Assembly: GCA_040007095.1 (NCBI GenBank)
Contig: JBDTVS010000097.1
Span: forward strand, 1 to 48,316
From: JBDTVS01 sp040007095
GTDB taxonomy: Bacteria > Acidobacteriota > Vicinamibacteria > Vicinamibacterales > CAVVIG01
DNA length: 48,316 nt
Reading direction: 5' to 3'
Shown here: in pieces, positions 24,431 to 33,482 of the stretch
Numbering within the stretch: the first letter of the stretch is position 1
How the letters are laid out: each line of letters opens with the position of its first letter
The notes under the pieces: generated by a model
Seen by the model: only the letters and a program-made list of their open reading frames with translations
Databases searched by the model: none
What the model was told of the DNA's origin: nothing
Translations under genes and position numbers: made by a program

Positions 24431-24955
24431 ATGGCGACCATTGAACTGCTTGCATCGCGACGCGGCCGTCCGCAGAAATTCGGGCGGCCGTCCCGCGCCG
24501 TCACCCTGACGTTGCCCGAGGACGTGATCGCGGCGCTCACACGCATCGACGACGATCTGAGCCGCGCCGTCGTGCACGTGATGCAGCCGAAGCTGTCGAG
24601 TCGGGGCGCCAAACCGGCGGTCGAGCTGTCCAAATTCGGGAAAGGCGCCGTGATCATCATCAAACCGGTGCCCGCGATGAGCCGCATTCCGGGCGTCAGG
24701 CTGGTGCCGCTGCCTGACGGCCGCACCCTGATCACGCTGCGGGAATCGATGAGCGTTTACGAGTTTGAGCTACGGCTCCGCGACGCGCTCGAGAGCAACA
24801 AGCGCCTCGAGGCCTGGGAGCACACGATCATGTCTTCAGTTGGCGAGATTCTCAGGGGCGCCAGGAAGACCAACAAGATCACGCTGCAGCAGCGTGGCAT
24901 CATCGTGCTGCAGTCCTTTCGGCCCCGGCCGGGCGCCGGTGCCGCCGGCGACTGA
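24431..24955 (+). CDS. AT-hook plus ribbon-helix-helix type DNA-binding protein
   Basis: A 174-residue protein. Residues 10-22 (RRGRPQKFGRPSR) contain RGRP and GRP cores like AT-hooks; residues about 23-50 (VTLTLPEDVIAALTRIDDDLSRAVV) match a ribbon-helix-helix DNA-binding unit, the strand being VTLTLP. The C-terminal 100 residues (SKFGKGAVIIIKPV, GVRLVPLPDGRTLITLRESMSVYEFELRLRDALE) form an alpha/beta domain that I do not recognise. Probably a transcription regulator. The 24392 repeats sit just upstream. An 8-codon frame (24421-24444) overlaps the start out of frame. There is nothing clear on its own strand downstream: the 260 bases to 25215 hold no gene I can support. Confidence 0.75.
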   Translation: MATIELLASRRGRPQKFGRPSRAVTLTLPEDVIAALTRIDDDLSRAVVHVMQPKLSSRGAKPAVELSKFGKGAVIIIKPVPAMSRIPGVRLVPLPDGRTLITLRESMSVYEFELRLRDALESNKRLEAWEHTIMSSVGEILRGARKTNKITLQQRGIIVLQSFRPRPGAGAAGD

Positions 24956-25215
24956 GCCTCGTCCGGCCTTCTGAATCGCCCTGAGCGGGCGTGGATTCAC
25001 AGCCAGATCGAACACTCACGCGACTGCTGACTGCCCAGCCGCGATCGCGGTGTTGTCCCTCGCCAAGCAGCAGTCAGTAGAGGACCCCATCCGATCGCGA
25101 GCTCGGCATAGCCGAGTCAGAACTGGGAAGGACTGCGAGATTGCCAGGGAATTCGCACTTCAAGGTTCTGAGTTCTCACGTTCAAGTTCAGCGTGCTGGC
25201 TTTTTCAGCAACCTG

Positions 25216-25947
25216 CTAGAACCGGACGCGTGCGCCGATGCCAGCCTGAAAGCCCCCCACCTTGAGACCGGGAGCGCTTGGCAGATCGACCGAGCCGCCG
25301 GCATACCTGAGGAAGATCCCCGCGCCGACCCTGGGCGTGAACAGGTAGGTGCCGTCGATGCCGACGTTGACGCCCTTCGCGGTTCCCTCTTCCGAGCCGA
25401 CGGCGATGTTGATGTTTTGCGTCCCCGACGCAATCGTGACGGCAGAGACCAGCTCCTGCGTGACTTTGATGAACGAGGGACCGATCGACAGCGCGACGTC
25501 AATCTTCTCGGTGGCTGGAATGAACCAGACCGCCTGCAGATGCACGCCCTTTTCGCTGTGCGTCAAGCCAGCCTGGGTCGAGGTCACCGTCAACGGCTGA
25601 TCGAAGACCAGCGGATTCGGGATCGATGCGACCACGGCAGCATCTGACGCCTTGCTGAAGCTCGAGAATCCGATGGCGACGGCCAGGCCGTGCCAGACCC
25701 GATAACCGCCCGACACATCGAATATTGCGCCATTGCGAATCTCCTGGCTCGAGAAGATCGTCGCTGTTTCGCCGAAGACAGACAGCGTCTGGGACTTCTC
25801 GATGCTGCGTCGCGACGGCTGCGCACCGACGTTGATGTTGACAAAACCGAGGCTCGGCGGAGCCGTTGGACTCTGCGCCTGCGCTTCAGAATGGGCAACG
25901 GCCAGGGCGACCGCCAGGACTACCAGGATTCTGCACGTCTTCGTCAT
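25216..25947 (-). CDS. Outer-membrane beta-barrel protein
   Basis: A 243-residue protein with a signal peptide cleaved near residue 24 (SEAQAQS). Eight or so strand-like segments with aromatic girdle residues end with the classic C-terminal GIGARVRF strand (terminal Phe), as in OmpW/OmpA-type small barrels. Its GVHLQAVWFIPATEKIDVALSIGPSF block resembles other small barrels of unknown function. ATG 25947 follows an AGGAGAAC Shine-Dalgarno. Immediately upstream is a perfect short inverted repeat at 25963. Not operonic with the GT39-like gene, from which 171 bases separate it. Confidence 0.8.
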   Translation of the reverse strand: MTKTCRILVVLAVALAVAHSEAQAQSPTAPPSLGFVNINVGAQPSRRSIEKSQTLSVFGETATIFSSQEIRNGAIFDVSGGYRVWHGLAVAIGFSSFSKASDAAVVASIPNPLVFDQPLTVTSTQAGLTHSEKGVHLQAVWFIPATEKIDVALSIGPSFIKVTQELVSAVTIASGTQNINIAVGSEEGTAKGVNVGIDGTYLFTPRVGAGIFLRYAGGSVDLPSAPGLKVGGFQAGIGARVRF

Positions 25948-25962
25948 TGTTCTCCTCGCGAA

Positions 25963-25975
25963 TTACTATTAGTAA
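25963..25975. promoter_or_regulatory. Perfect inverted repeat upstream of the barrel gene
   Basis: TTACT / AGTAA with a 3-base centre, just before the Shine-Dalgarno in an AT-rich stretch that should contain the promoter. A possible operator. Confidence 0.4.
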
Positions 25976-26118
25976 ATCAGCCACAAACACAAATATCTAT
26001 CATTTAATTCCACGAACACGTTCTGCGTACCCGCGAGCGCAAAATTTCCACGAGATCTTAGCACGGACATCGCGGCCTTCCGCCCGGCGCGATTCGGAGA
26101 CCGAGCGCCGCATGACGT

Positions 26119-27786
26119 TCATTCAGTGTGCCCGCTGATATCGAACACCACCGTGTCACGAGGCGCGTCGCGCAGTTCGAGCCTCCGATAGAGTCGAAGA
26201 TAGTCGGCCGTCTCGGGACGCTCTCGCTCGATCCGCGACCACACGGTACTCACGAAGTACCCGGCGCCGCGCCGCTTCAGGCCGTCGACGACCTGGGGGT
26301 GCACATCTTCGACGTCGAAGCTCCAGCCCTTGCGATGCGCAAAGTACAGCAGGAGCGGCGAGGTCGCTCCGTAGTCGTCGACGACGACCATCAGCCCGTC
26401 GCCGGGCACCACGCGTTCGACGGCTTGCCCCGCCTCCAGCACCCGCACGTCCAGATTGTTCGGCCGAAAATGCGAGTTGATGATGCCGCTGTAGTAGAAG
26501 CTGGTTGCGCCGATGGCGACCAGCAGCGCCGCCAACACGGCCCTCGCTCCAAGCCCGGTGCTTCGTCCCGCCGACGTCTCACGTTGAGCGAACACGGGTC
26601 CTGCAAACGCGCCAAAGTACAGTGCCCCGAGCGGAACCACCGGCAATTGATAGTACTCGTGCCCGATGTGCGCTTCGCCCATCAGCAGCACGAAAGCCGC
26701 CAGCGCCGCGAACCATGCATCGGCGACCAGGCGGCCCTCATCGCGCTTCCAGATCACGGCGCCGAACAACGCCCCCACGAAACCCCACGGCAGCAGCAGA
26801 ATTTCGTAGAGCCGCGACAGCAGCGTCAGATAGAAATCGCCGCGCATCAGCAGCGCCAGCGAGCTCCATTTCGAGAACGCGTACTTCCAGGGGCCCGGTG
26901 CGATGTCCAGCGGGTATGTCCGCGCCGGATGCACCAGGATGCCAAAGGTGATGCCGGTCTGCCGATATAGCAGGAATGCGTGCGCATACCAGGCCACCGT
27001 CACCAGCCCCGGCACGATCAGCGCCATCCAGAGCGCGCGGTCACGAAGCGCTGCCCTGCCTTTGGCCTGCCATGCGGCACCCGCGATTGGCGCGACCATG
27101 AGCACGGCGGGGACCTTGATCAAACAGGCCACCGCCATCGCGCCGCCTCCCAGCCACAGCGCTCGGTGACTGCCGGTGCGAAAGTAGCGGACGAACGCCA
27201 GGACGCCGGCGACCCAACAGAACAGCATCGGCGAATCGGGCATGAACGTGCGCCCGAAGAACACCGCAGCCGGCGAGACGGCCAACAGGAACGCGGCCGC
27301 CAATCCACCGGCCGCGCCAAGCAGTTCTGTGCCGAGAAAGAAGATCGCGACGATGGTGGCCGTCGAGAACGCCATGGCGACGACGCGGCCAAGGTAGTCC
27401 AGCGGGCCGAACACTTCGTACAAGCCGGCGGCGAGGGCGGGAACCAACGGAAACTCGCTTTCGACGTAGCCGTTGCGTCCGCCCCAATCGACCAGCGGAT
27501 AGAACACGTTGAAGCGGCCCTCGTAGAGATTCCGTGCGATCGCCGCGGTGTCGGTCTGACGCCAGCGATGGGCGTCGAGCAGCGGCGACCGGATCCAGAG
27601 CAGGCGCAGGCCCGCCCCGAGCAGGACGATCACCACCAGCAGGAAGATATCCAAACGAACCGGGGGCCGATAGGGCCGGCTCACGCACTGCGCCTGTTCT
27701 TTGCTCGGCGACTCTGACGGGATGGCGGGGCGACCAGGTGCGTCGGCAACAACGTCCGGGCGGAGATGTTCGACGATCTTGGCCAA
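26119..27786 (-). CDS. ArnT/PMT-type membrane glycosyltransferase (GT39/GT83-like)
   Basis: A 555-residue membrane protein with about 11 helices. The first periplasmic loop is diagnostic: LLDAHRWRQTDTAAIARNLYEG with D71 and D79, as in ArnT and PMT, followed by ESEFPLVPALAAGLYE and GRVVAMAFS. It should transfer a sugar from a polyprenyl-phosphate donor to a lipid or protein on the periplasmic side. The TTG start at 27786 is used because 12 bases separate it from the stop of the upstream lipoprotein gene and the N terminus is otherwise polar. Co-transcribed with FN3 lipoproteins 3 and 4 upstream, which may be its acceptor; that last point is speculation. Confidence 0.87.
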   Translation of the reverse strand: MAKIVEHLRPDVVADAPGRPAIPSESPSKEQAQCVSRPYRPPVRLDIFLLVVIVLLGAGLRLLWIRSPLLDAHRWRQTDTAAIARNLYEGRFNVFYPLVDWGGRNGYVESEFPLVPALAAGLYEVFGPLDYLGRVVAMAFSTATIVAIFFLGTELLGAAGGLAAAFLLAVSPAAVFFGRTFMPDSPMLFCWVAGVLAFVRYFRTGSHRALWLGGGAMAVACLIKVPAVLMVAPIAGAAWQAKGRAALRDRALWMALIVPGLVTVAWYAHAFLLYRQTGITFGILVHPARTYPLDIAPGPWKYAFSKWSSLALLMRGDFYLTLLSRLYEILLLPWGFVGALFGAVIWKRDEGRLVADAWFAALAAFVLLMGEAHIGHEYYQLPVVPLGALYFGAFAGPVFAQRETSAGRSTGLGARAVLAALLVAIGATSFYYSGIINSHFRPNNLDVRVLEAGQAVERVVPGDGLMVVVDDYGATSPLLLYFAHRKGWSFDVEDVHPQVVDGLKRRGAGYFVSTVWSRIERERPETADYLRLYRRLELRDAPRDTVVFDISGHTE

Positions 27787-27798
27787 TATTCGGCGGCG

Positions 27799-28992
27799 TT
27801 AAAAGCGAAACGTCGAGAGGAACGCACTCACGGCAGCCTGCGGCTGGAAGTGGCTGTCGCAGAGCTTCCACTGAAAGTTCTCGTAGACGGCGGTCAGTTG
27901 GCAGGTGCCCACCGCGATTCCGAACACTCGAGTCGCCAGGTTCGTCGCGGCGAAACTGCACGGATCGAAGGTCTCGGCGAACGACGACTTGTCAGGTTGG
28001 ACCACCTGTCGCCTGGCGACGCTGTCGTAGAAGCTGGGCGGTCCAAACCCCACGCTCGATCGCGCGGGGTCGATGATGAACATGGCACGATTGGCCCGAA
28101 CATCGCTCAGTTCCGCCTGTTTTCCCGGACAGCTGTCGCTGAAGTTCCGGACACAGAATTCGGGCGTGCGCTCGGAGTGGATGAAGTCGTCGAGGAACGT
28201 GAACGCGAGGCCCGAAACCTCCGCCGGTGAATCGTTGACGTGCACTGTCGTTTTGCCACTGACGCGGTTCTCGCGCGCCTCCACGCCGCCCCCGTCGACC
28301 GCCACGGTGTACTTCTCGATCACGGTGAGGGTCAGGTCGTAAGCCGTCGGGCCACTGACGCTTGCCACGCGCCAGCGGACGCTCGCGCCGGAACCGCTGA
28401 ACACCCCACTCGTCGAGCTCCATTCATACGTCAGGTTCGCCGGACTGGTCTCCTGGTCCTGGACGACGGCGGCCACGTCGATGTCGGTGTTCGCCTCCGC
28501 TCGGGTACTGGCCGTAATCGATTGGATCACGGGCGGAGAATTGGTCCCAGCAGCCGTCCGAAACCGAAAGGCGCTCGACCATGGTCCGGCCGCACCGCCC
28601 TGAGTGGCGCGGGCGCGCCAGTAGTAGCGCAGACCGGCCTGAAGGTCCTTGGAGAGATCGTAGCTGGTCCGGCCGCCTGCTCCCTCGGCGACGCCCGTTT
28701 GCGACGCAAACAGGCCGGTTTCCGGCCCTGTGAGCGCCGACAGACTATCGGCCACCTGAAAATCGTAGGTGCGTCCCGCCCCCTGCCCACTCCCCACGTT
28801 GTTGACGACGAGGGCTGGACGCGCCGCAGCAACGGCATCGTCGGCCGGAGACGAGAGTGTCGGGGCGGTGGAGCCGGCGGTTGGTGGGGACGGCGAGGAA
28901 GGATTGCTGCTGCCGCAGGCCGTCAGGAATAGTGTGACGGCAAGCAAAATCCCCCGACTCGCAGAGACCGAGCGGGCTCTCGATGAACTCAT
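27799..28992 (-). CDS. Lipoprotein with FN3-like domain (FN3 lipoprotein 3)
   Basis: A 397-residue lipoprotein: lipobox LTAC with Cys26, Ser/Pro linker, an FN3-like domain (about 45-150) ending YYWRARATQGGAAGPWSSAFRF, and a second Ig-like domain (SPPVIQSITASTRAEANTDID, residues 150-260). The C-terminal 130 residues (FTFLDDFIHSERTPEFCVRNFSD) hold five cysteines and resemble an NTF2/snoaL-type fold, but this is a guess. Only the front end matches lipoproteins 1, 2 and 4. Twelve bases separate it from the GT39-like gene, an operon arrangement. Confidence 0.78.
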   Translation of the reverse strand: MSSSRARSVSASRGILLAVTLFLTACGSSNPSSPSPPTAGSTAPTLSSPADDAVAAARPALVVNNVGSGQGAGRTYDFQVADSLSALTGPETGLFASQTGVAEGAGGRTSYDLSKDLQAGLRYYWRARATQGGAAGPWSSAFRFRTAAGTNSPPVIQSITASTRAEANTDIDVAAVVQDQETSPANLTYEWSSTSGVFSGSGASVRWRVASVSGPTAYDLTLTVIEKYTVAVDGGGVEARENRVSGKTTVHVNDSPAEVSGLAFTFLDDFIHSERTPEFCVRNFSDSCPGKQAELSDVRANRAMFIIDPARSSVGFGPPSFYDSVARRQVVQPDKSSFAETFDPCSFAATNLATRVFGIAVGTCQLTAVYENFQWKLCDSHFQPQAAVSAFLSTFRF

Positions 28993-29083
28993 CGTACGCG
29001 CGTCACGAACAAACTCCTGCTACCTGCCCGGCTGCGGCGCACATGGGAATCCTGCCAGCTACCGAGGGTGTGATTCTCGTGAC

Positions 29084-29113
29084 CGCGCGCCGTCGTGTGA
29101 GCGACGGCGCGCG
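29084..29113 (-). terminator. Perfect 12-bp hairpin after FN3 lipoprotein 4
   Basis: CGCGCGCCGTCG / CGACGGCGCGCG with a six-base loop, nine bases past the stop on the minus strand. The strongest hairpin in the window, but no T-run follows. Confidence 0.55.
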
Positions 29114-29122
29114 ATACCTGGG

Positions 29123-30247
29123 CTACTTGTTGGCAAATTCTGGACGAGGACGAGCGGACACCCAGAGGTGCCTGATGATCATCCCGTCGAGACTGCCTGC
29201 TTCGCCGCGGTCGCCTGGCGCATAGGGGCTGCCAATATAGATATTGTGGGGGACCGGGCCGTAGAACCAATCGTAAGGTTTGCCGAAGCTGTAAACGACC
29301 CTGCCATCGTATCCGCCCTCGCGGAACTCGACGTTGAAGAAATTTGCGCGCCAGGTCGCCTGGACGAAGTAGGTCAGACTCTCGTGAAACGAATAGACCC
29401 TTCGTTCGGATCCAACGGTCTCAATGTACGGGCGGTTGGGCCCCGTCAGGAAACGCCATGCGACGGCCCCGTTGCCACGCTTCTCGACGCTCATCCGGTA
29501 GGGGTTGTCGTTGAACGCGGCGTCACCCTGGCGCATCGAGAACACCCGGAGCTTTGGGTCCTCGGTATTGCTGATGACCCCAACATTTGTAATGAGAGCG
29601 GACATCTCGCCCTCTTCCAGCGTCGCTGGCAGCTGGTAGCTGACGAAGCTCTCTTCCTCGAGGAGCTTGAGCCCGACGCCAGGAACAAACTCAACGGCGC
29701 CGTGAATGTCCCCGATCGTCTTCCCCTTGACCAACGGATCGTAAAGCTCATTTCCGACGACATAACCGTCGACCTCGTTGGGCGGCACGGCGAAGGAAGC
29801 TCGCGCCGACCAGGGACCGAACGCGCCCTGAGACTCTGCGCGCGCCTGCCAGGTGTACGACTGGTTGTAGTCGAGCGCGGAACTCAAGACGTGGGAGGTA
29901 GTTGCCGCGCCAGCGCCGACGCTGGGCGAGACATAGACCCTCGCGCCCGCGGCGTTGTAAACCTCGAACTTGTAGGTCAGCGCGACTTTTACGTCCGTTG
30001 TTCCCACATAGATCGGCGCCACGTTGTTGACGACGAGGTTGACGGGCGCGTTCAACACGAGCCTCACCCCGTTCACCGGCGATTGAGCCGTCGGCGCGGA
30101 CACCTTCAGCGTGGTTCCGTCCGGGGCGGCGTTTATCTTCAGGGCACTGGCGGCACTCGGCGAGATCGGACCTTCGGAGCTCTTGGAACATGCGACGACG
30201 AGAGCGAGCACGCACACGACCGAGCCTAACCAGAACCTTCCATTCAT
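29123..30247 (-). CDS. Lipoprotein with FN3-like domain (FN3 lipoprotein 4)
   Basis: A 374-residue lipoprotein, lipobox VVAC with Cys20. It shares with the 23072 protein the block KINAAPDGTTLKVSAPTAQ, an FN3-like domain ending YTWQARAESQGAFGPWSARASF, and a C-terminal beta-sandwich starting DGYVVGNELYDPLVKGKTIGDIHG and ending RPEFANK; no other domain is obvious. ATG 30247 has a GGGAGAG Shine-Dalgarno and a candidate promoter at 30305-30333; the open frame continues upstream but not as a sensible protein. The two paralogues lie about 5 kb apart on the same strand, so they probably arose by duplication. Confidence 0.82.
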   Translation of the reverse strand: MNGRFWLGSVVCVLALVVACSKSSEGPISPSAASALKINAAPDGTTLKVSAPTAQSPVNGVRLVLNAPVNLVVNNVAPIYVGTTDVKVALTYKFEVYNAAGARVYVSPSVGAGAATTSHVLSSALDYNQSYTWQARAESQGAFGPWSARASFAVPPNEVDGYVVGNELYDPLVKGKTIGDIHGAVEFVPGVGLKLLEEESFVSYQLPATLEEGEMSALITNVGVISNTEDPKLRVFSMRQGDAAFNDNPYRMSVEKRGNGAVAWRFLTGPNRPYIETVGSERRVYSFHESLTYFVQATWRANFFNVEFREGGYDGRVVYSFGKPYDWFYGPVPHNIYIGSPYAPGDRGEAGSLDGMIIRHLWVSARPRPEFANK

Positions 30248-30304
30248 ACAGTCTCTCTCCCGAAATGTCTTTCTAACCTGAACGGATTGGGGTGATGACC
30301 GCAA

Positions 30305-30333
30305 ATAGTACACGGCAACTGTCATGATTACAA
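30305..30333 (-). promoter_or_regulatory. Candidate promoter for FN3 lipoprotein 4
   Basis: On the minus strand TTGTAA (30328-30333), a 17-base spacer, and TACTAT (30305-30310), predicting a leader of about 50 bases. The divergent gap 30248-30566 has no gene; it holds this promoter and the decamer repeat at 30391. Confidence 0.5.
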
Positions 30334-30390
30334 GGGGATAGACAAGTACTTCTAGAATCCTTACGAATTCAACTCGGCGACGAACCGAAT

Positions 30391-30430
30391 GATCCGACTC
30401 GACCCGACTCGACCCGACTCGACCCGACGC
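30391..30430. repeat. 10-base tandem repeat, four copies
   Basis: Four consecutive decamers close to GACCCGACTC in the gap between divergent genes. One helical turn per unit, so identical faces are presented in phase. Confidence 0.85.
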
Positions 30431-30566
30431 CGACTGCGTCGGTATTGTGTGTCGGACGCAACGATTCCACCCGAGGCGCGCTCGTTGCACGGCCCTGCGC
30501 GCGGGTGCACCCTCTCTCCTTCATGCTACTGTGTGCGTCGCGGTTCGCAGAGGCCGCGCCCAACCG

Positions 30567-32690
30567 ATGGAATCTCAGACGCTCGGCGCCAATGTCATAC
30601 CGGGCGCGACGGCGCCGAGCCGGTCCGTTCTCGTCCACGCGGTACTGGTATTTTCGGCGCTCGCCGCTCTCCTGATTAGTCTTCGCGGCATCCTTCCCAT
30701 AGCCCCTGGGCTGGCGCTGCTGGCCGTGCTCGTGTGGTTCGCAGTGCCTGGCGTGGTGCTGGCCCGTCGCCTGTATGGGGCACAGCCAGGCGGGTGGCCG
30801 GCCGCGCTTCTCCTCGGCCCTGCCTGGGGATATGTGCTCAGCAGCCTCGTGCTCCTGGCTCTCTGGGCCGCCGGCGTCCGCAGCGGCTGGTGGCTTGTGC
30901 TCGCGCCCATCCCGGCGACCATCGCGGTGCTGCCGGCCGGCCGACTGGCCGGGACGCTCTCCGTTCCCCGGTTGGATCGACGCGACATCGGCGCGTGTGC
31001 GCTCGTGCTGCTCGCGGTGCCGGCGATTGTCGGGCTGCCCTATGCGCATGTTGGCATCGATCTACCCGAGGGCCGCGCCTATCGCGCCTATTTCACGGCC
31101 GACTTTGTCTGGGAGATGGCGGTCGTCGCCGAGGTCGCCAAGGGCGACATGCCGCCTCGGAATCCCTATTACCTGGGCGATCCGCTGCACTACTACTGGC
31201 TGATGCATCTGCTGCCCTCCGCCGAGCATCGGGCGGTTGGTCGCGCCTTGACCATTGAGCAGCTGCTCCTCGTGAACGCCCTCTGGTCGGGCCTGGCCTT
31301 TGCCGGGTTTTTCTATTTTTTCGTCCGGCAGTTCGTCGATCGTCCGTGGGCGGCAGCCACGGCCTGCGTCGGCGTGTTGTTCTGCTCCAGTTTCGAAGGC
31401 ATTGAACAAATCTGGTCGCTCTGGCAGCGAGGGCGCTCGTTCGAAGCGCTTCGGTATCTGAACATCGATGCCATGACCCGCTGGGCGCATCAGAGCCTGC
31501 CCATCGACGGCCTGCACCGGCTGCTTCTCTACCAGCCACAGCACCAGTTCGGATACCTCTTTGGATTCTGTGCGCTGCTGCTCCTGATTCAGGCCCGCGA
31601 TCGCACGAAGCCCGCCCTGCTGTTCGTCGTCGGGCTCTTTCTCGCGATGGCGATGCTCATGAGCTCGTTTGCGGCCGTGATGCTGGCGATTGTCGTAGCG
31701 GCCTACGAGGGATGGTCCCTATTGTCGGCGCGCCAGTGGAAGGCCCTGGTCCCGTGTGCCCTCGCGGCGGCAGCGCCGATGCTCGCGGCCTTCTTCGTCA
31801 TCGACAGGTTGGGATACACCGACGCCGGCACGAAGTTCATGGCCGTCGGGGTGAATCCCCTGGCATTCCGGTCCTGGGAGCTGGCGATCTTCCTGAGCTT
31901 TGGTCCGGTCCTGCTCGTCGCCGCCGGCGGGCTGGCCACTGCGGCCTGGTGCAAGGCGCTCCCCCGCTTTCTTCCGATAGGCATCACGCTGACGATGTGC
32001 ACGGTCTTCTATTTCCTGGTGGATGTTCCCGATGTTCAGGGCGTCTACGTCGGCTGGCACGTTGGCAAGGTGGCGTTCGTGGCGCTCGCCACGTTGTGCG
32101 GATTCGCGCTCCAGGAAGGTTGGGCGCGGGGCGGCTGGGCGCGGGCGCTGACGACGGGTCTGGCCGGGATTGTAGCCCTCGCGGCACTGCCGACCGTCCT
32201 CATCGATCTGTACAACACCCAGGACGTCTGGAATCGCGCGATGGGACCGGGATTTCGTTGGACGGTGCTGGTGACTCCCGACGAGTTGAAGGGGCTGGCC
32301 TGGATCAACGAGAACACCTACATCCGCGCGCGCGTCCAGGTCGAGCCCACGGTTCGGGGCCGCGATACGTGGGCCTATGTGCCCGCGTTCGCCGAGCGCC
32401 GCATGTCCGCGGGCCTGCCGATTTCGATGATCCCGCTCGCAAAATACGAGAAGTCGAGCGAAGACGTTCGCACACTGTACCGATCCACATCGGCAGCGCA
32501 GGCGTACGAACTGTCGGTGAAGCAATGCATCGACTACCTGGTCATCGGTCAGCCGGAGCGAGACGCCTACCCGCGCCTGCAACCGCTTATCGACGCCAGT
32601 TCCGGCCTGTTTGTCACCGCCTTCAAGAATGACACGCTCGCCGTCTATCTCGTGTCTCGCGACGCCAGCGCGCCGAACTGTCCGCGGTAG
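30567..32690 (+). CDS. Large GT-C/DUF2298-like membrane protein
   Basis: A 707-residue protein with about 14 helices. The loop PRNPYYLGDPLHYYWLMHLLPS near residue 205 resembles the signature loop of DUF2298/YYY-type archaeal and chloroflexal membrane proteins, a GT-C-like group. A soluble C-terminal domain (LVTPDELKGLAWINENTYIRARVQVEP) follows. Only its membrane, probably glycosyltransferase, character is safe. ATG 30567 is used; GTG 30531 would add 12 residues. First gene of a five-gene plus-strand run to 36705. Confidence 0.78.
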   Translation: MESQTLGANVIPGATAPSRSVLVHAVLVFSALAALLISLRGILPIAPGLALLAVLVWFAVPGVVLARRLYGAQPGGWPAALLLGPAWGYVLSSLVLLALWAAGVRSGWWLVLAPIPATIAVLPAGRLAGTLSVPRLDRRDIGACALVLLAVPAIVGLPYAHVGIDLPEGRAYRAYFTADFVWEMAVVAEVAKGDMPPRNPYYLGDPLHYYWLMHLLPSAEHRAVGRALTIEQLLLVNALWSGLAFAGFFYFFVRQFVDRPWAAATACVGVLFCSSFEGIEQIWSLWQRGRSFEALRYLNIDAMTRWAHQSLPIDGLHRLLLYQPQHQFGYLFGFCALLLLIQARDRTKPALLFVVGLFLAMAMLMSSFAAVMLAIVVAAYEGWSLLSARQWKALVPCALAAAAPMLAAFFVIDRLGYTDAGTKFMAVGVNPLAFRSWELAIFLSFGPVLLVAAGGLATAAWCKALPRFLPIGITLTMCTVFYFLVDVPDVQGVYVGWHVGKVAFVALATLCGFALQEGWARGGWARALTTGLAGIVALAALPTVLIDLYNTQDVWNRAMGPGFRWTVLVTPDELKGLAWINENTYIRARVQVEPTVRGRDTWAYVPAFAERRMSAGLPISMIPLAKYEKSSEDVRTLYRSTSAAQAYELSVKQCIDYLVIGQPERDAYPRLQPLIDASSGLFVTAFKNDTLAVYLVSRDASAPNCPR

Positions 32691-32742
32691 GACGGACGTC
32701 GCCCGTTCAGGTGGTCGGCGGACCGCATCAGTATCGAATGCG

Positions 32743-33438
32743 ATGAATCGACTATCCACCGAGACCAACCCGACGGCGGACGAAGCGTTACGACGCATCG
32801 TCGGCGCCTATGACGACCCTCTGGTGCGAGCCTACTGCACCGTGCGGTTCATGATTCTGAGGCAGCGTTTCCTGTTCGAGATCGGACAGTACCTGCCGCC
32901 ATCAGGCCACGTGCTCGATGTTGGTTGCGGCTTTGGGTTGTTCGCGCTGTACTTCGCCACGCGCTTTCCCAGGTTGCAGATTCAGGGATTCGATCTGAGC
33001 GAGCGACGAATTCAGACGGCCCAGCGTGCCGCCAGCCGGCTGGGTGTGCAGAATGTCCGGTTTCAGGTTGGCGACGCGGTGGACTGGCGCCTCAACGAGC
33101 CTATCTCGGCGGCCTACATGCTCGACCTCGTTCACCACATCCCGGCAAAGTCGGTCGAGCCGCTCATCGCGACGCTCGCGTCGCACCTTTCACCCGGCGG
33201 CCGATTGGTGATCAAGGACATCGAACCTGCCCTGTCCTACAAACTCGCGTTCACATGGCTGCTCGACAAGGTGATGGACTACAAGGCGCCGGTTCGCTAC
33301 TGGGCGCCGGAAGAAATACAGCCGCTGCTCGAAGCGGCCGGATTCGAGGTGCATCGTCATCGCATGATCGACTATCTGCCATATCCGCACATTCTCTACG
33401 TCGGCACCCGACGCTCATCGCCTGGCAGCCCGTGGTGA
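32743..33438 (+). CDS. Class I SAM-dependent methyltransferase
   Basis: A 231-residue protein with motif I LDVGCGFGLF at residues 58-67, motif II QGFDLSERRI at 81-90 and a post-motif ISAAYMLDLVHHIP near 125. It resembles small-molecule and lipid methyltransferases (UbiE/Methyltransf_25 type). Acceptor unknown. ATG 32743 is used; the longer open frame upstream is not family-like. It sits 52 bases after the GT-C-like gene and 56 before the radical SAM gene, so it is probably in the same operon, though the latter may have its own promoter. Confidence 0.86.
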   Translation: MNRLSTETNPTADEALRRIVGAYDDPLVRAYCTVRFMILRQRFLFEIGQYLPPSGHVLDVGCGFGLFALYFATRFPRLQIQGFDLSERRIQTAQRAASRLGVQNVRFQVGDAVDWRLNEPISAAYMLDLVHHIPAKSVEPLIATLASHLSPGGRLVIKDIEPALSYKLAFTWLLDKVMDYKAPVRYWAPEEIQPLLEAAGFEVHRHRMIDYLPYPHILYVGTRRSSPGSPW

Positions 33439-33482
33439 CGAGGGGCTCGTCTTTTTCCGACGCGTGAGCCGAGGCGGCGCTG

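Noticed and set aside
32611..32742. Longer N terminus of the 32743 methyltransferase
   Set aside because: The added residues overlap the preceding gene in another frame and do not resemble the family; ATG 32743 is sufficient.
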